Positions 40,806 to 50,941 of a stretch of DNA of 64,000 nt are shown here, piece by piece (positions within the stretch are counted from its first letter, which is position 1; each line of letters starts with the position of its first letter). The stretch covers positions 1 to 64,000 of the forward strand of contig WHUZ01000024.1 in assembly GCA_015179045.1 (NCBI GenBank), given 5' to 3'. Source of the DNA: Kalaharituber pfeilii (Eukaryota > Ascomycota > Pezizomycetes > Pezizales > Pezizaceae). The notes beneath the pieces are model-generated. The model saw nothing but the letters and a program-made list of their open reading frames with translations, had not been told where the DNA came from and did no database searches. Position numbers and translations under genes: made by a program.

Positions 40806-41722
40806 TTTTTTTTTTTTTTTTTTTTTATATCATTACTCGCATGCCACCCTATGGGCTATGGCGAGGTTTATGTAGATAAGAAGGGGAAATTCAGTTAAAT
40901 ACAAAATGAGGTAACATGAAATAACAATAGAAGGGACTCTCCCGTTTCCATTTATTGCTCCTCCAACATCTCCACCAGTCTGTGTAGTGGGTCCCCCTCT
41001 CCTTCCCCGAACTTCAGTGGTTGTCTAACTGTCTCTATCCTCTCTGGCCATCTCCTTTACCATACCCTGCACTCCTCCATCAGGTGGCTCGTGGTCTCGT
41101 TCTCCTCTCTGCACCATCTGCACTGGGACTTGGTGCCTTTGCTATACGATAGAGCCATCCCCGTAGGCCCTTGGCTCCTATTAGACCCACCAGCCACGAT
41201 ACTTGGGATCCAAGACATTCCAGGGGCCGGTACGTTAAGTTTAGTCTGTTTCGCTCCAATGCCCTATCTCGCTTCGCCTCCTGTCTCATTCCCGCTTCCG
41301 TAACTATCTCCTCTTCCCTTTCTAGGGCCGTACCGATCCTCGCCGCCTTGTCTGCCTTCTCATTGCCCGGTATGCCCTTATGGCTTTTCACCCACATCAC
41401 GGCCACATCTCTATCCCCCATCTCAAATCTCTTCCGCCAGGCATCCCTGAGTCGCCTCATCGCCCCGTCGGGTGTTAGTAGGCCTCCGGCTATACTCGCC
41501 ATTCGGGCAATTGCGAATCTTGAGTCCATGACAATGAGGAGCTCCCCCTCCACCCTGTCCACCGCCTTGCTGATTGCATACAGTTCCGCGTCGTTAACGG
41601 TAGCCTGAGTCCCTAAGAATACCGAATCCGCCCTCCCCCCGGAGAATGTTCCTGCCCCAGCGTTCTCCACGATTCTGCTGCCGTCCGTATATATTGGAGT
41701 CCAGCCTTCGTCCACCATGTCT
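40806..41722 (-). mobile_element. 5'-truncated LINE-A (917 bp) with RNase H
   Basis: TSD AATTTGGCACGTA / AATTTGGCACATA at 40793-40805 and 41723-41735, inside the minisatellite. Poly-T, type-A tail, 3'UTR and ORF2 end on the minus strand. Confidence 0.9.
41080..41722 (-). pseudogene. LINE-A ORF2 end: RNase H, frameshifted after domain
   Basis: All four RNase H residues are kept: TPIYTDGSRIVENAGAG, VNDAELYAISKAVDRV, LIVMDSRFAIARM and HKGIPGNEKADKAARIG. Then ERNRLNLTYRPLECLGSQ. A frameshift near 41130 cuts off the knuckle, which is readable in the next frame as CRWCREENETTSHLMEEC, followed by LVEMLEEQ and stop near 40957. It defines the type-A ORF2 end best. Confidence 0.82.
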
Positions 41723-42311
41723 AATTTGGCACATACAGCCGGCCTGACCTGACAGCCCGAGACCAGCCACAATGAGCTGAATTTGACAGCTATGGCGGGC
41801 CCAACCTGCCGGCATGAGATGCTGCAGAATGAGCTGGACTTGACAGGTTTGGCAGGCCCTATTCGACGGCGTGAGATGAGCCAGAATGTGTTGAATTTCA
41901 TACGAATTGCAGGCCTGGGGCTGTCGGCACGAGATGATGCAGAATGAGCTGAATTTGTAATGAATCGGTCCGGGCCGGGTTGGCAAGTCGGGTCAGAGTC
42001 GGGATTCGGGTCTCAGGGGGTCCAGGGTATAGGATCCGGGTACGGGGCGGGAGGCAGACGCCGGGGTGATGTTACAGCAGAGGCAGAGGCAGAGGCAGAG
42101 GCGGTCGGTGTCAGGGTCTACCCGCGAAGGGGATATCCACCCACATTGGCCTGTAAAGCTGCGAGTGACAATTCGGTCTGATCAACCGATACCAGTACCG
42201 TATGGGTAACGATGTGCACACCGGTAACGCTGGGCACCTTGGCACCGGTTTTGCGCTCTCCCCAACATCAAAATGTCAGGCATATCTTACAGAATATATT
42301 TCTAATTAATT

Positions 42312-43628
42312 CTCTGGTATGTGCGACAAATTAACTCTTGGCTACTTTGACTGTGCTGACTCCAAACTTGAAGGAAAAAGATGAAAAGGCTACATCTATA
42401 GCGCATACAGTTGTATCAGCTCTTCACCCTGCAAATAACCCCCTCAGGTGTTCACCAGCATATAATCTTACTTTTTGGATGCTTCGCGCAAAGGTAGGCT
42501 TTCCTCTGTACCTGCGTAGCCTTCGGCCCCGCTGCACCACGTTAGCTGCGCTTCACCTGTTCGCCCGTTTTGGTGTTTGTCGCGTTGCTCTGTTCCTTGA
42601 GGTCTTCGACCCCCGCTTTCGCTTTGCTCCAGGGTCCACCAAAGTAAATAGTAACATCATTTAATACAGTAGCAAGTTACATTTTTCGGGACAATAAAAA
42701 TTCCACTGATAACGCTCCCTTCGGTCGGGGTCCCCACAAAACGATAACAAAAACCCATCAACATCAAACAACTGGATAACAAAATTCTCGTAGACCCATA
42801 CGCGATACTACTCCTTTCTTACCAAATCCCCTGACGCATCTACTTGGTATACCTGTCCACTTGGTTTAAGGACATACCACTCCCCCGACACGGGGCCGTA
42901 ATTTTGCTGCCAGATCGTGTTGTTAATTGCTCCTCTCGACTTCCCCCACGCAAACTCTGTGCTTCCAGCCACCAGTCCCTTAAACCAATCACTGAAGGCC
43001 GTTCCTTTCCTCCCCTCTACCGACACCTTATCTCCAACCTTTGGGCTTGCGTTCTGACTTCGGCAACCCCCGCCCGAGCCGTCACGTTCTGCTTTCATCG
43101 TGTCGTATTTTGCTTCCCACTGGTCCCTCTCTTGCTCAGCTTTTATCTTCTTCTCCTCCATACGCCCGAGTTCTAGCTTCAACCCCATCGCTTCCACTTC
43201 CGCTTCAATCTTCGCCTTCGCCATTTCTTGGAGCTTCTTGAGCATATTTGCATCCTTCTTCATAAGTGTCTCGTTATGTTGTTTGACTCGAACTAGCTCC
43301 TCCCGGAGGTTCTCCGCGGCGCGTTCATCCCAGAACTGGTCGATGGCGGCTCGAACCTCGTCGACCTCGAACATGTCGAGTTTCCCGAGAATCGTAGCTT
43401 TGGTTGGAGCGCTCATGCTGGACTGGTTCGTTTCGTTCTTGTTGACTTGCTTGATTGTGGGGTTGTTGAGACTTTGTCTCTTGGTAACACTGAGGGGGAA
43501 ATCCGTTAATTACAATTCACTTTCTGAGCTACACATTTGTTTTGCTTAAATCTGCGGGGGGCCCACCCTTTCGTTTCGCCAAGTCTGAACTGTAGCGTTT
43601 ACGGTCTGGTAGGTAAGCGAGAGCTGAG
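42312..43628 (-). repeat. Segmental duplication, copy D2 (inverted)
   Basis: The reverse complement matches D1 from about 36945 (GCTCTCGCTTACCTACCAGA) to GCACATACCAGAGAATTAAT (about 38266). It is shorter than D1 and D3 and lies head-to-head with D3. Confidence 0.88.
42808..43416 (-). CDS. Unrecognised coiled-coil protein, paralogue 2 (D2)
   Basis: 202 residues, intact. It differs from paralogue 1 by a three-residue deletion in the coiled coil (ENLREELVRV) and a few substitutions up to residue 158. The next 95 bp of DNA up to TTTGCGTGGGGG are identical to paralogue 1. A short window follows in which about 14 of 63 bases differ; nine codons change amino acid and one is silent by my count. The patch reads GKSRGAINNTIWQQNYGPVS, against GYSREAINDKSWHDNYLPVK in paralogue 1. 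After it similarity returns, with mostly silent changes. An intact frame in two of three copies suggests selection for function. Confidence 0.75.
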   Translation of the reverse strand: MSAPTKATILGKLDMFEVDEVRAAIDQFWDERAAENLREELVRVKQHNETLMKKDANMLKKLQEMAKAKIEAEVEAMGLKLELGRMEEKKIKAEQERDQWEAKYDTMKAERDGSGGGCRSQNASPKVGDKVSVEGRKGTAFSDWFKGLVAGSTEFAWGKSRGAINNTIWQQNYGPVSGEWYVLKPSGQVYQVDASGDLVRKE

Positions 43629-43950
43629 ACATCGCAAGCATATGCTCATGTCCCATCTGAGCCCTACCATGGCGGATGGCTGCAAGCGGGGGGTTAGCTA
43701 ACTGATATTTTTTTTTTTCAAAAAAGAAAACAAAGAGTCCCATCCAATTACGTGGGGGTTTGCCATCTTTGTCCCAACAAAAGAAATTAAGAGATATAGT
43801 ATGAGATTGCTCACTTCAAGGGATCCACATCTCCTGCATCCATGGTGTCTGCTGATCAAATTCATATCTTGTAACCAATTGGACAGAAGTTTGCTATAGC
43901 AGCGCTACCTTTTGGCACTCATACCAAGCCCCTAGGCTCTCGCTTACCTA

Positions 43951-44580
43951 TGGTGCCGGATGTTAATAATCAACATGAAATTTGCGACACAACCAACGCA
44001 ACGCAAAACCTATCAGCAACCACAACCTGATATGAACTAAGGTAGAAATATCAAAAATCTATACTATTTGAGACGCTCTATCATTCTATGATATTTTCAT
44101 GGCAAAATCTTTATTCGTTGTAAAACTGAAAAGGTTCAAATTTTTTTTACTTTCTTAGGAAATGTAGCAAATGTTACATGCCAAGCCCCATACAAATGGA
44201 TTAGTCATTAAAGGTTCCCCGCCGGTGACTTGTATATACATCATTCTTGAAGGCCTCTGTACCATATTGATGACCATCCTTATATGCCTGCATAATATGA
44301 AGAGACTTATTATAATAACGCCAAATAGAGATGTCTGAAATAGAAAAAAGAGCTTTGGGTATAGTTTCTCGTAGACCTGCAATAGACTCTGGAAAATCCT
44401 TCTATGAGTGGTGCGAGCGTGGGCAGCTGTAGACGTAAAGCGAGCGTGTAATGCGACAGTGTAAAGTGACGGTGGCTGAAGGGTGCGTGATTGCTCAAGC
44501 AGCAAAATGACACATATGGTGCTGCTTACTAATACTGGCCGGGAATGTTATAACATGTTGATTATTAACTTCCGGCACCA
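43951..44580. mobile_element. TA-flanked MITE (630 bp, Tc1/mariner-type)
   Basis: Inverted ends TGGTGCCGGATGTTAATAAT and (right, reversed) TGGTGCCGGAAGTTAATAAT continue to CAACATG. The TSD is TA (43949-43950, 44581-44582). D1 shows the empty site CTTACCTACCAGACC at about 36956. Interior frames do not resemble an intact transposase. Confidence 0.9.
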
Positions 44581-44784
44581 TACCAGACCCTAAACGCTAC
44601 AGTTCAGACTTGGCGAAACGAAATGGTGGCGCCAAGCGCCCCCCGCAGATTCAAGCGAAACAAATGTGTAGCGCAGAGAGTGAATTGTAATTAACTGATT
44701 TCCCCCCTCGGTGTTACCAAGAGACAAAGTCTCAACAACCCCACGATCAAGCAAGGCAACAAGAACGAAACGAACCAGTCCAGC

Positions 44785-45401
44785 ATGAGCGCTCCAACCA
44801 AAGCTACGATTCTCGGGAAACTCGACATGTTCGAGGTCGACGAGGTTCGAGCCGCCATCAACCGGTTCTGGGATGAACGCGACGCGGAGAACCTCCATGC
44901 CGTTGAGGAGGAGCTAGCTCGAGTCAAACAACATAACGAGACACTTATGAAGAAGGATGCAAATATGCTCAAGAAGCTCCAAGAAATGGCGAAGGCGAAG
45001 ATTGAAGTGGAAGTGGAGGCGATGGGGTTGAAGCTAGAACTCGGGCGTATGGAGGAGAAGAAGATAAAAGCTGAGCAAGAGAGGGACCAGTGGGAAGCAA
45101 AATACGACACGATGAAAGCAGAACGTGACGGCTCGGGCGGGTGTTGCCGATGTCAGAACGCAAGCCCAAAGGTTGGAGATAAGGTGTCGATGGGGGAAGG
45201 CGAGGGAAGGCCTTCGGTGATTGGTTTATGGGACTGGTGGCTGGAAGCACAAAGTTTGCGTGGGGGAATTCGAGAGAAGATATTACCAGGAAGGACTGGT
45301 CAGAGCGTCATTATGCCGTGGCAGGGGAGTGGTATGTTCTTATACCAAGCGGACAGGTGTACGAAGTGGATGCGTCGGGGGATTTGGTAAGAAAGGAGTA
45401 G
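44785..45401 (+). pseudogene. Coiled-coil paralogue 3 (D3), one-base frameshift
   Basis: The first 140 residues match paralogue 1 almost exactly. A one-base loss in the hinge/linker (about 45190-45215) throws off the frame, which then ends at 45390. The original frame is still readable to the stop at 45399-45401: GDWFMGLVAGSTKFAWG, a third variable patch, GEWYVLIPSGQVYEVDASGD and LVRKE. The patch reads GNSREDITRKDWSERHYAVA, different from both other copies. Because the domain downstream of the frameshift is otherwise conserved, the frameshift is probably recent, or an assembly error. Confidence 0.75.
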
Positions 45402-46205
45402 TATCGCACATGGGTTTACGAGAGTTTTGCTACCCAGTTGTTTGATGTTGATGGGTTTTAGTTATTTTTTTGTGGGGACTCCCGACCGAAGGGAGTGTCA
45501 TTAGTGGATTTTTTTTTTTTTTGCAGAGATTATGTAAATGGATATTGATTGATGTTATATGATTATATGAGTTGGGGGACCCCTGAGTGGAGCGAAAGCG
45601 TGGTTCGAAGACCTCAAGGAACGGAGCGATGTGATAGACAGCAAAGGTGTGCCTAGCGGGCGAACAGGTGAAGCGCAGCTAATATGGCGCGCAGGTACAG
45701 AGAAAAGCCTACTTTTGCGCGAAGCATCAAAAAGTATAAGATTATACGCTTGTGAGCACCAGAGCGGGTTATTTTGCAGGGTGAAGAGCTGATACAACTG
45801 TATATGCTATAGATGTAGCCTTTTCACCTTTTTCCTTCAAATTTAGAGTCAGCACAGTCAAATTAGCCAAGAGTTAATTCGTGGCACATACCAGAGAATA
45901 TTCCTTGAATTATTGACTGCTAAGACAGGAACCCTGGGTGGTGCCAAGGTGCCCAGCAGTACCCATACATCCAGAGTTGTCTCTATGAGATTGGTATTGT
46001 ACACTACGGCTCTTTTCTATACTTTGGTTGAATGTTTTAGATTGAATGTTTTAGATTGAAGCAAAAACAGGAAGCAGCAGGTATCTAAGAATGCTGAGGT
46101 CTATGATTTCAGCGCATCTTATGAAAAATTCAAACACGTCACCTACTGCTGGCAAGGACATGACAATAACTGTGGGAGGTGGAGGGCCATTGAATGCGGC
46201 CCATC

Positions 46206-46336
46206 TTTTTTTTTTTTTTTTTATATCATTGATCGCTTGCCGCCCCACGGGCTATGGCGATGTACTATCTATCTACTTTCTACGTCACATGGCCCTCCTT
46301 CTCTCCCCTACTCCCCTAGCATTTCTATCATCGCGC
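46206..46336 (-). mobile_element. LINE-A tail insert (131 bp), empty site in D1
   Basis: TSD AATGCGGCCCATC at 46193-46205 and 46337-46349. D1 has a single uninterrupted copy near 38573. Poly-T, type-A tail and about 65 bp of 3'UTR. Confidence 0.93.
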
Positions 46337-46949
46337 AATGCGGCCCATCATCATATGCCTACAACAAATGTCAGAATACTTAAATGCGTAAATAGTACAG
46401 AAAGATTCTTAGAGTGCTATTTGCTATAGGCATGGAATAAAAATACTCATATTAGCCTTTGGCTTATCTGCACTGCAGAGCCCCCAGGAAATATACAAGT
46501 TGCTTCAGATATACGGTTGCCTCAATTACCACTTTTTGCGTAAAACATGCGTCAGGTGGTGATGTACATCGTACCATGGTGAAATAAGTACTTGTCAAGA
46601 TTTAGAAGGCAGTGTAGACGAACCTTTTTTTGGTTGGGGTGGGGTGGGTTCATAACCCTGCATATAAGCTACCAACCCATGACAGGAACCCGTATATACA
46701 GTACGCGGGTCAGGTTTCGAGGCAATTATCTACTTTACGTATACACACCACACACAAAACGTACCCAAAGTGCTTCTTCCCCTGCGGCAAGCCTAGATCG
46801 AGGCTGGCGAACCATTCCTCGGACTGGATTGCCCTTCACGCCCTACTGCCTCCGTCCTTTCTGCTCGGCACCCGCCCGCAGGTGCAGTGCATCTTTTCGT
46901 CTCAAGATCTCCCTCCTCCACACGGCCCCGCAGTCCGCAGCCAGGAGTA

Positions 46950-47650
46950 CAGTCTAACCTTTCTATACCGGACGAGTAAAAATCCGGCACTTTTCATCCG
47001 GTATAGTAAGGTTCCGGTATAGAATAAAATGCTTGGCAGCTGTAAAAGGGGGAGGGCAAAAATTTGTATAGAAATTACTAGAGTAGGAAATAAAGTGTAG
47101 CAAACATTAACTCAAATTCAAGTCTATAAAATATTCATCGCCCTCACCATTTAGAAAAGTGTCAAGCCTTAAAAGTTCTTGGGAGTATCAAATACACAAG
47201 TATCGACTACAGCCAAAATATGCAACTCTGACTGTTTCTCTCAAAGCCTATCAATTCACACAAAAAAAGCTTCAAACTGTACAAGCGTGGCTCCAGCCTT
47301 CCAGCAGCAGCAGCGACAGCAGTGGCAGCAGTAATGGCGACAGCGGGGCGGCAGCAGAGGTAGCAGCAGTGGTGGCAGCAGCGATAGCAGCAGCGGTGAC
47401 AGCAGTAGTGGTAGCAGTGACAGCAACAGAGTGGTGAACAACCAGACTAAGTGGCAAAGTGGGGTAGTCTAAGATGTATTAGTATTAGCGTGTCCGGTAT
47501 ACCAAATATTATTTGTATGGAGACAGGGGGTACTTGTCTGGAGGTTTCTGTCCGGTCTGGTATTGTTACGGCGTCCGGTATAGCAAGGGCAATTTGTATG
47601 GGAAACGGTTGTCCGAATCGGAGACCATCCGGTATAGCAAGGTTAGACTG
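46950..47650. mobile_element. Pogo-like MITE (701 bp), TA target
   Basis: The ends are inverted CAGTCTAACCTTKCTATACC and flanked by TA (46948-46949, 47651-47652). TCCGGTATA is repeated several times near both ends, like transposase binding sites. The interior carries a CAG/GCA-rich tract and no transposase. Confidence 0.85.
47299..47436. repeat. Imperfect CAG/GCA trinucleotide tract
   Basis: AGCAGCAGCAGCGACAGCAG and similar. In one plus frame it would encode Ser/Ala/Val runs, but there is no gene context. It lies in the pogo-like MITE. Confidence 0.8.
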
Positions 47651-47652
47651 TA

Positions 47653-48183
47653 GTTGGTGATGGCCCACTTTCCTTTGCCAAAGCCAACCCTCTGTCGCCA
47701 GTGGGGTGACAGCTCGGGCCCAGGATGTCCTCTCATCCTCGTCCACCTCGAGTCTGGTGGTGATCCGCCCCGCTGCTGGTTCATAGCTGTCATCCTTGCA
47801 CCCATTTCAGCCCAAAGTCTCTCCAGTCCCCGCCTCGTTCGCGCGATCGCCCTCCCGGTCCGGGTTTGCCCCTTTGAAATTATCGGTCCACAAGCCCCAA
47901 GGCCTGTGGGGTCCCCAACTGACCTCAGATTGTACCTCGCCTGTATGACTTTGATCCAGCATTGCGGTCACACTTTCCACTCCATCCCTAGCCTTGTAGA
48001 CAAAGTTGAGCGGCAGAAATTACCTTAATTGACCTAGTGTGCACCCGTGCTGTGGACCGCCATATCTTCTTTTAGGGATCGCTGTTGACAGTCAAAAGTT
48101 GGCCGCTCTGAGAGATCCGAGTCGGGTTCAGAATGAGGGTGGCAGGTGTGGAATGTGGTAGTGGTTGACTATAGAGTGGTGGT
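47653..48183. other. Intergenic, nothing recognised
   Basis: A GC-richer stretch (47660-48030) has open frames on both strands but no family resemblance. Confidence 0.4.
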
Positions 48184-48191
48184 CATGAAAG

Positions 48192-48478
48192 TAGTGAGCG
48201 GCACGAGCCAAGCTCGGGCTCAAACGAGCCAAGATCATGCTTGTGTTTTTCTTGACAGCTCGCTAAAATGCTTAGCCAGTGCAAGGTTTCATAAACTGTA
48301 AATACCTAATATAGTAATAATTAGAGACTTGGAGCTCATTCTGACCTACCAACAACTTCGAAATGCACAATTTAGCTGATAGTAGTGAGAAAGATGAAAA
48401 TTTAGCTTAGTTTAGTTTAGTTTGTCAATATTATGTATATAATCAATCCAGGCTCGAGCTAGCTCGTGCCGCTCACTA
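48192..48478. mobile_element. hAT-like MITE (287 bp)
   Basis: Inverted ends TAGTGAGCGGCACGAGC. Perfect 8-bp TSD CATGAAAG at 48184-48191 and 48479-48486. Internal sequence matches the larger element at 3533-5858 at both ends. Confidence 0.93.
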
Positions 48479-48486
48479 CATGAAAG

Positions 48487-49707
48487 AAACCTGCACCGCA
48501 GACAGAACGAAATACCCAGCATTGCCGAGACCCAAAGCGCGATAGGATGTGTACTCAGTATTGTACACTCCTGTGGTTAGCTTGTCAGAAGAATACAATA
48601 TCACATCGTGCCAGGGATATCACGGGTCTGCCCGGCAGCGCTGGGGATATCCACCTGAGCTGACCCGTGAGGCTGCTAGACTGACTCGGCCTGATCATGG
48701 TGACTCAAAAGTATATGATAGTATATGATTGGATATATGCGAGACTATATCACCCCTCATGTGCTACAAACTGGGGAGGAAAAGTGTGGAAAATCATTTA
48801 CTATATTCTCCCATGCTTGAGCTTTAATTTGAGCCTCCTCGAGGGTCATTTGCATCACAGCAGCTCTGTACATAGGTTAAGGGATTTGATCGGTTTCCGG
48901 GTGATGAGATTACCTGAGGCCTTTGTATCTCAATTTATACTCGGTTGCTTATGCTAAACGAGTATACTAAGCTTTGTGACTATTGGACTAACGTGCAGAA
49001 TGTTTCTGTCATATTAGAGTAAATATTTGCTTACTCAGGTTGATCGCCGTATTGGGCTATTGTTTCATGAGAAACAAGTACAGAGACTCTGTAAAGCTAT
49101 ATAATAGAGATACATGCATAGGGAAATGGTTTCTGGATAAATTGCAGCATTGACAAAGGGTTGGGCATTTGAGCGCTGCAGGGTACACATATGTGTAAAA
49201 GCCTACCTTCCTCACATAGTGCATAGATACCATCTCTGATACCGCCCCGTTGGGCACGTCGATCACATCCAAAATGGCATAGACCCATATCAAAAGAGCA
49301 ACAGGGCAGCCAAACTTCACAAGACGAGAAAGGTCTAAGAGTGCTGGAAGGATCTCTCACTTAGTCACCCCTGTCCCCTGCCTCACCAGGGGTCTCATGC
49401 ACCTTCTCTAACCAGCAGCATAACCAAACTTATACATCTAGTATTATCCACAAATCCTACGGTTCACAATTTCCTGGAAGTGGATTTGGGAGTTTTATGT
49501 CCTAGAATAGATGTTACGTGTGCTGTGCGTCGAACATTGAATAAAACTCACACCATGTCATACTAGTCGTGAAGTTAGAGCTTGACCGCTTTTCCAAAAC
49601 CCTTTGAGTGCATTCAAATGATTCTGCTTTGTTATTAGTGCCATGTGCTGGAGTATTATATGGTCTGATTGCATTATCCTCCACTTATGGATTCGCTGCG
49701 TAAGCTT
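48487..49707. other. Intergenic, nothing recognised
   Basis: No supportable gene. Frames at 48697-48957 and 49057-49360 look random. Confidence 0.4.
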
Positions 49708-49717
49708 GTCCAAATCG

Positions 49718-49773
49718 GCATCGCCATAGCCCTCAGGGCGGCACGCGAATAATGATTTTTTTTAAAAAAAAAA
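49718..49773 (+). mobile_element. Micro-LINE: type-A tail (56 bp)
   Basis: TSD GTCCAAATCG at 49708-49717 and 49774-49783; CATCGCCATAGCCCTCAGGG tail and a T8A10 run. Confidence 0.9.
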
Positions 49774-50195
49774 GTCCAAATCGCCCGTCGGACCCTGCGC
49801 GTCGACACATTTCGCGACCATTGGCGGCTAAACCCCGCAAACAAGCCACAACCCTACCTTTATTGGGGCAATAATTAACTCCGAACCCCTTGCTTCTGTA
49901 CAAACTATCATACCGAACCAGAGAAAACCAAGAGCCGCAAAGCTGTTATTGTGTATGGATCTCAATCGACACCGAGGTTTTCGCCGTTCAATGGGGTCGT
50001 GGCAGCTAGAGTACACACGAAGTTACCTCGAATTTACAGGCATGTGTGTGAAGTAAACCTGTCTTTTTGCTGCATGCTGCCCTATATTTTACGCTGTTTC
50101 AAAGTCATTCCCTCATTATGATCCTTTCCTTAGTTTAACCACCTTGTAACAAGAGTTGAGTTGCTCAAATCCCGAGGACCAATTGGTACGAATTT

Positions 50196-50351
50196 ATCGC
50201 CAGCCTATATCCATTTATCCCTTACTCATGTATCTAAGACATCGCCATAGCCCACTGGGCGGCAAGCGATTAATGATATAAAAAAAAAAAAAAAAAATTA
50301 TCGCCATAGCCCCCTGGGCGGCACGCGATCAATGATAATAAAAAAAAAAAA
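50196..50351 (+). mobile_element. Micro-LINE type-A tail, carrying a second one inside
   Basis: TSD AATTGGTACGAATTT / AATTGGTACAAATTT at 50181-50195 and 50352-50366. The element is a bare type-A tail interrupted after ATCGCCA. Confidence 0.88.
50203..50297 (+). mobile_element. Nested micro-LINE (95 bp) inside the previous tail
   Basis: It is flanked by TTATCGCCA at 50194-50202 and 50298-50306, which is itself LINE tail sequence. It holds about 45 bp of 3'UTR, the type-A tail and poly-A. Confidence 0.88.
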
Positions 50352-50366
50352 AATTGGTACAAATTT

Positions 50367-50700
50367 GGCTCCACAAACGATATCACAGCTCAAACTGGTC
50401 AACGGCAGTGTATCCGAGGTAAGAAACGCGCACATTGCAGTTAGTCCGCTAAGCTCATAAGGTGGTGCGCCGCATGCTTACATGTTGCGCAATTGTGCTA
50501 ACGGGGGCGAAGCTTCGTTACCATGGTGCCAGTACTGTAAGCTGATTATGTGATACGTCTCCTTGTTGACACTCCGTGTCGCCGACTGGCATACTTACCA
50601 GATTGGGTTGTACGAGTACGTGAGATAAACAGAACAAGAAACATCTGTTTTATGACCATGTAGTGCACCGCACTAAGGATTCGCACCGATGGTCCCCCGC
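50367..50700. other. Promoter region of the LPMO gene
   Basis: No coding feature. The TATA box follows directly. Confidence 0.5.
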
Positions 50701-50708
50701 TATATAAG
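50701..50708 (+). promoter_or_regulatory. TATA box (TATATAAG)
   Basis: TATATAAG within CCCGCTATATAAGGCGGGC, about 240 bases ahead of the ATG. A likely 5'UTR intron (GTAAAACG 50811 to TTTACAG 50887) would shorten the mature leader. Confidence 0.65.
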
Positions 50709-50941
50709 GCGGGCATTTCCCCGCTTAGCAGGAGTTTATTCCAATCCCAACCCACACTCACAAGTCGTTCTCTACTCTTCAACGCCTGGTGCGAAAGTCC
50801 CATCGTTTTCTGGTAAAACGATCACTACGATACGTTCTTATTCACGTTCTTTTTTTCTTTGAGAGTCACGTTTTTTTTTCTTTACAGCTACATATCCAAC
50901 GACCCCTACCTTCACGAATCCATCCCGCTTTCCAATCCAAG

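Larger units (their letters stand above)
40500..41960 (+). repeat. 57-bp minisatellite, block 2, split by a LINE
   Basis: Units of 57-58 bp such as GAGCTGAATTTGACAGCTAT followed by GGCGGGCCCA and GCATGAGATGCTGCAGAAT. Three clean consecutive units lie at 41772-41944 and about five more degenerate ones at 40540-40805. A LINE-A sits between (40806-41722). The reverse complement occurs at 35430-35760. Confidence 0.75.
43634..47130. repeat. Segmental duplication, copy D3 (direct repeat of D1)
   Basis: Colinear with D1 (36626-39455) apart from a TA-MITE (43951-44580), a type-A LINE insert (46206-46336), small indels and a longer right end that includes the whole pogo-like MITE. Similarity to D1 ends near 47130. 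Confidence 0.88.
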
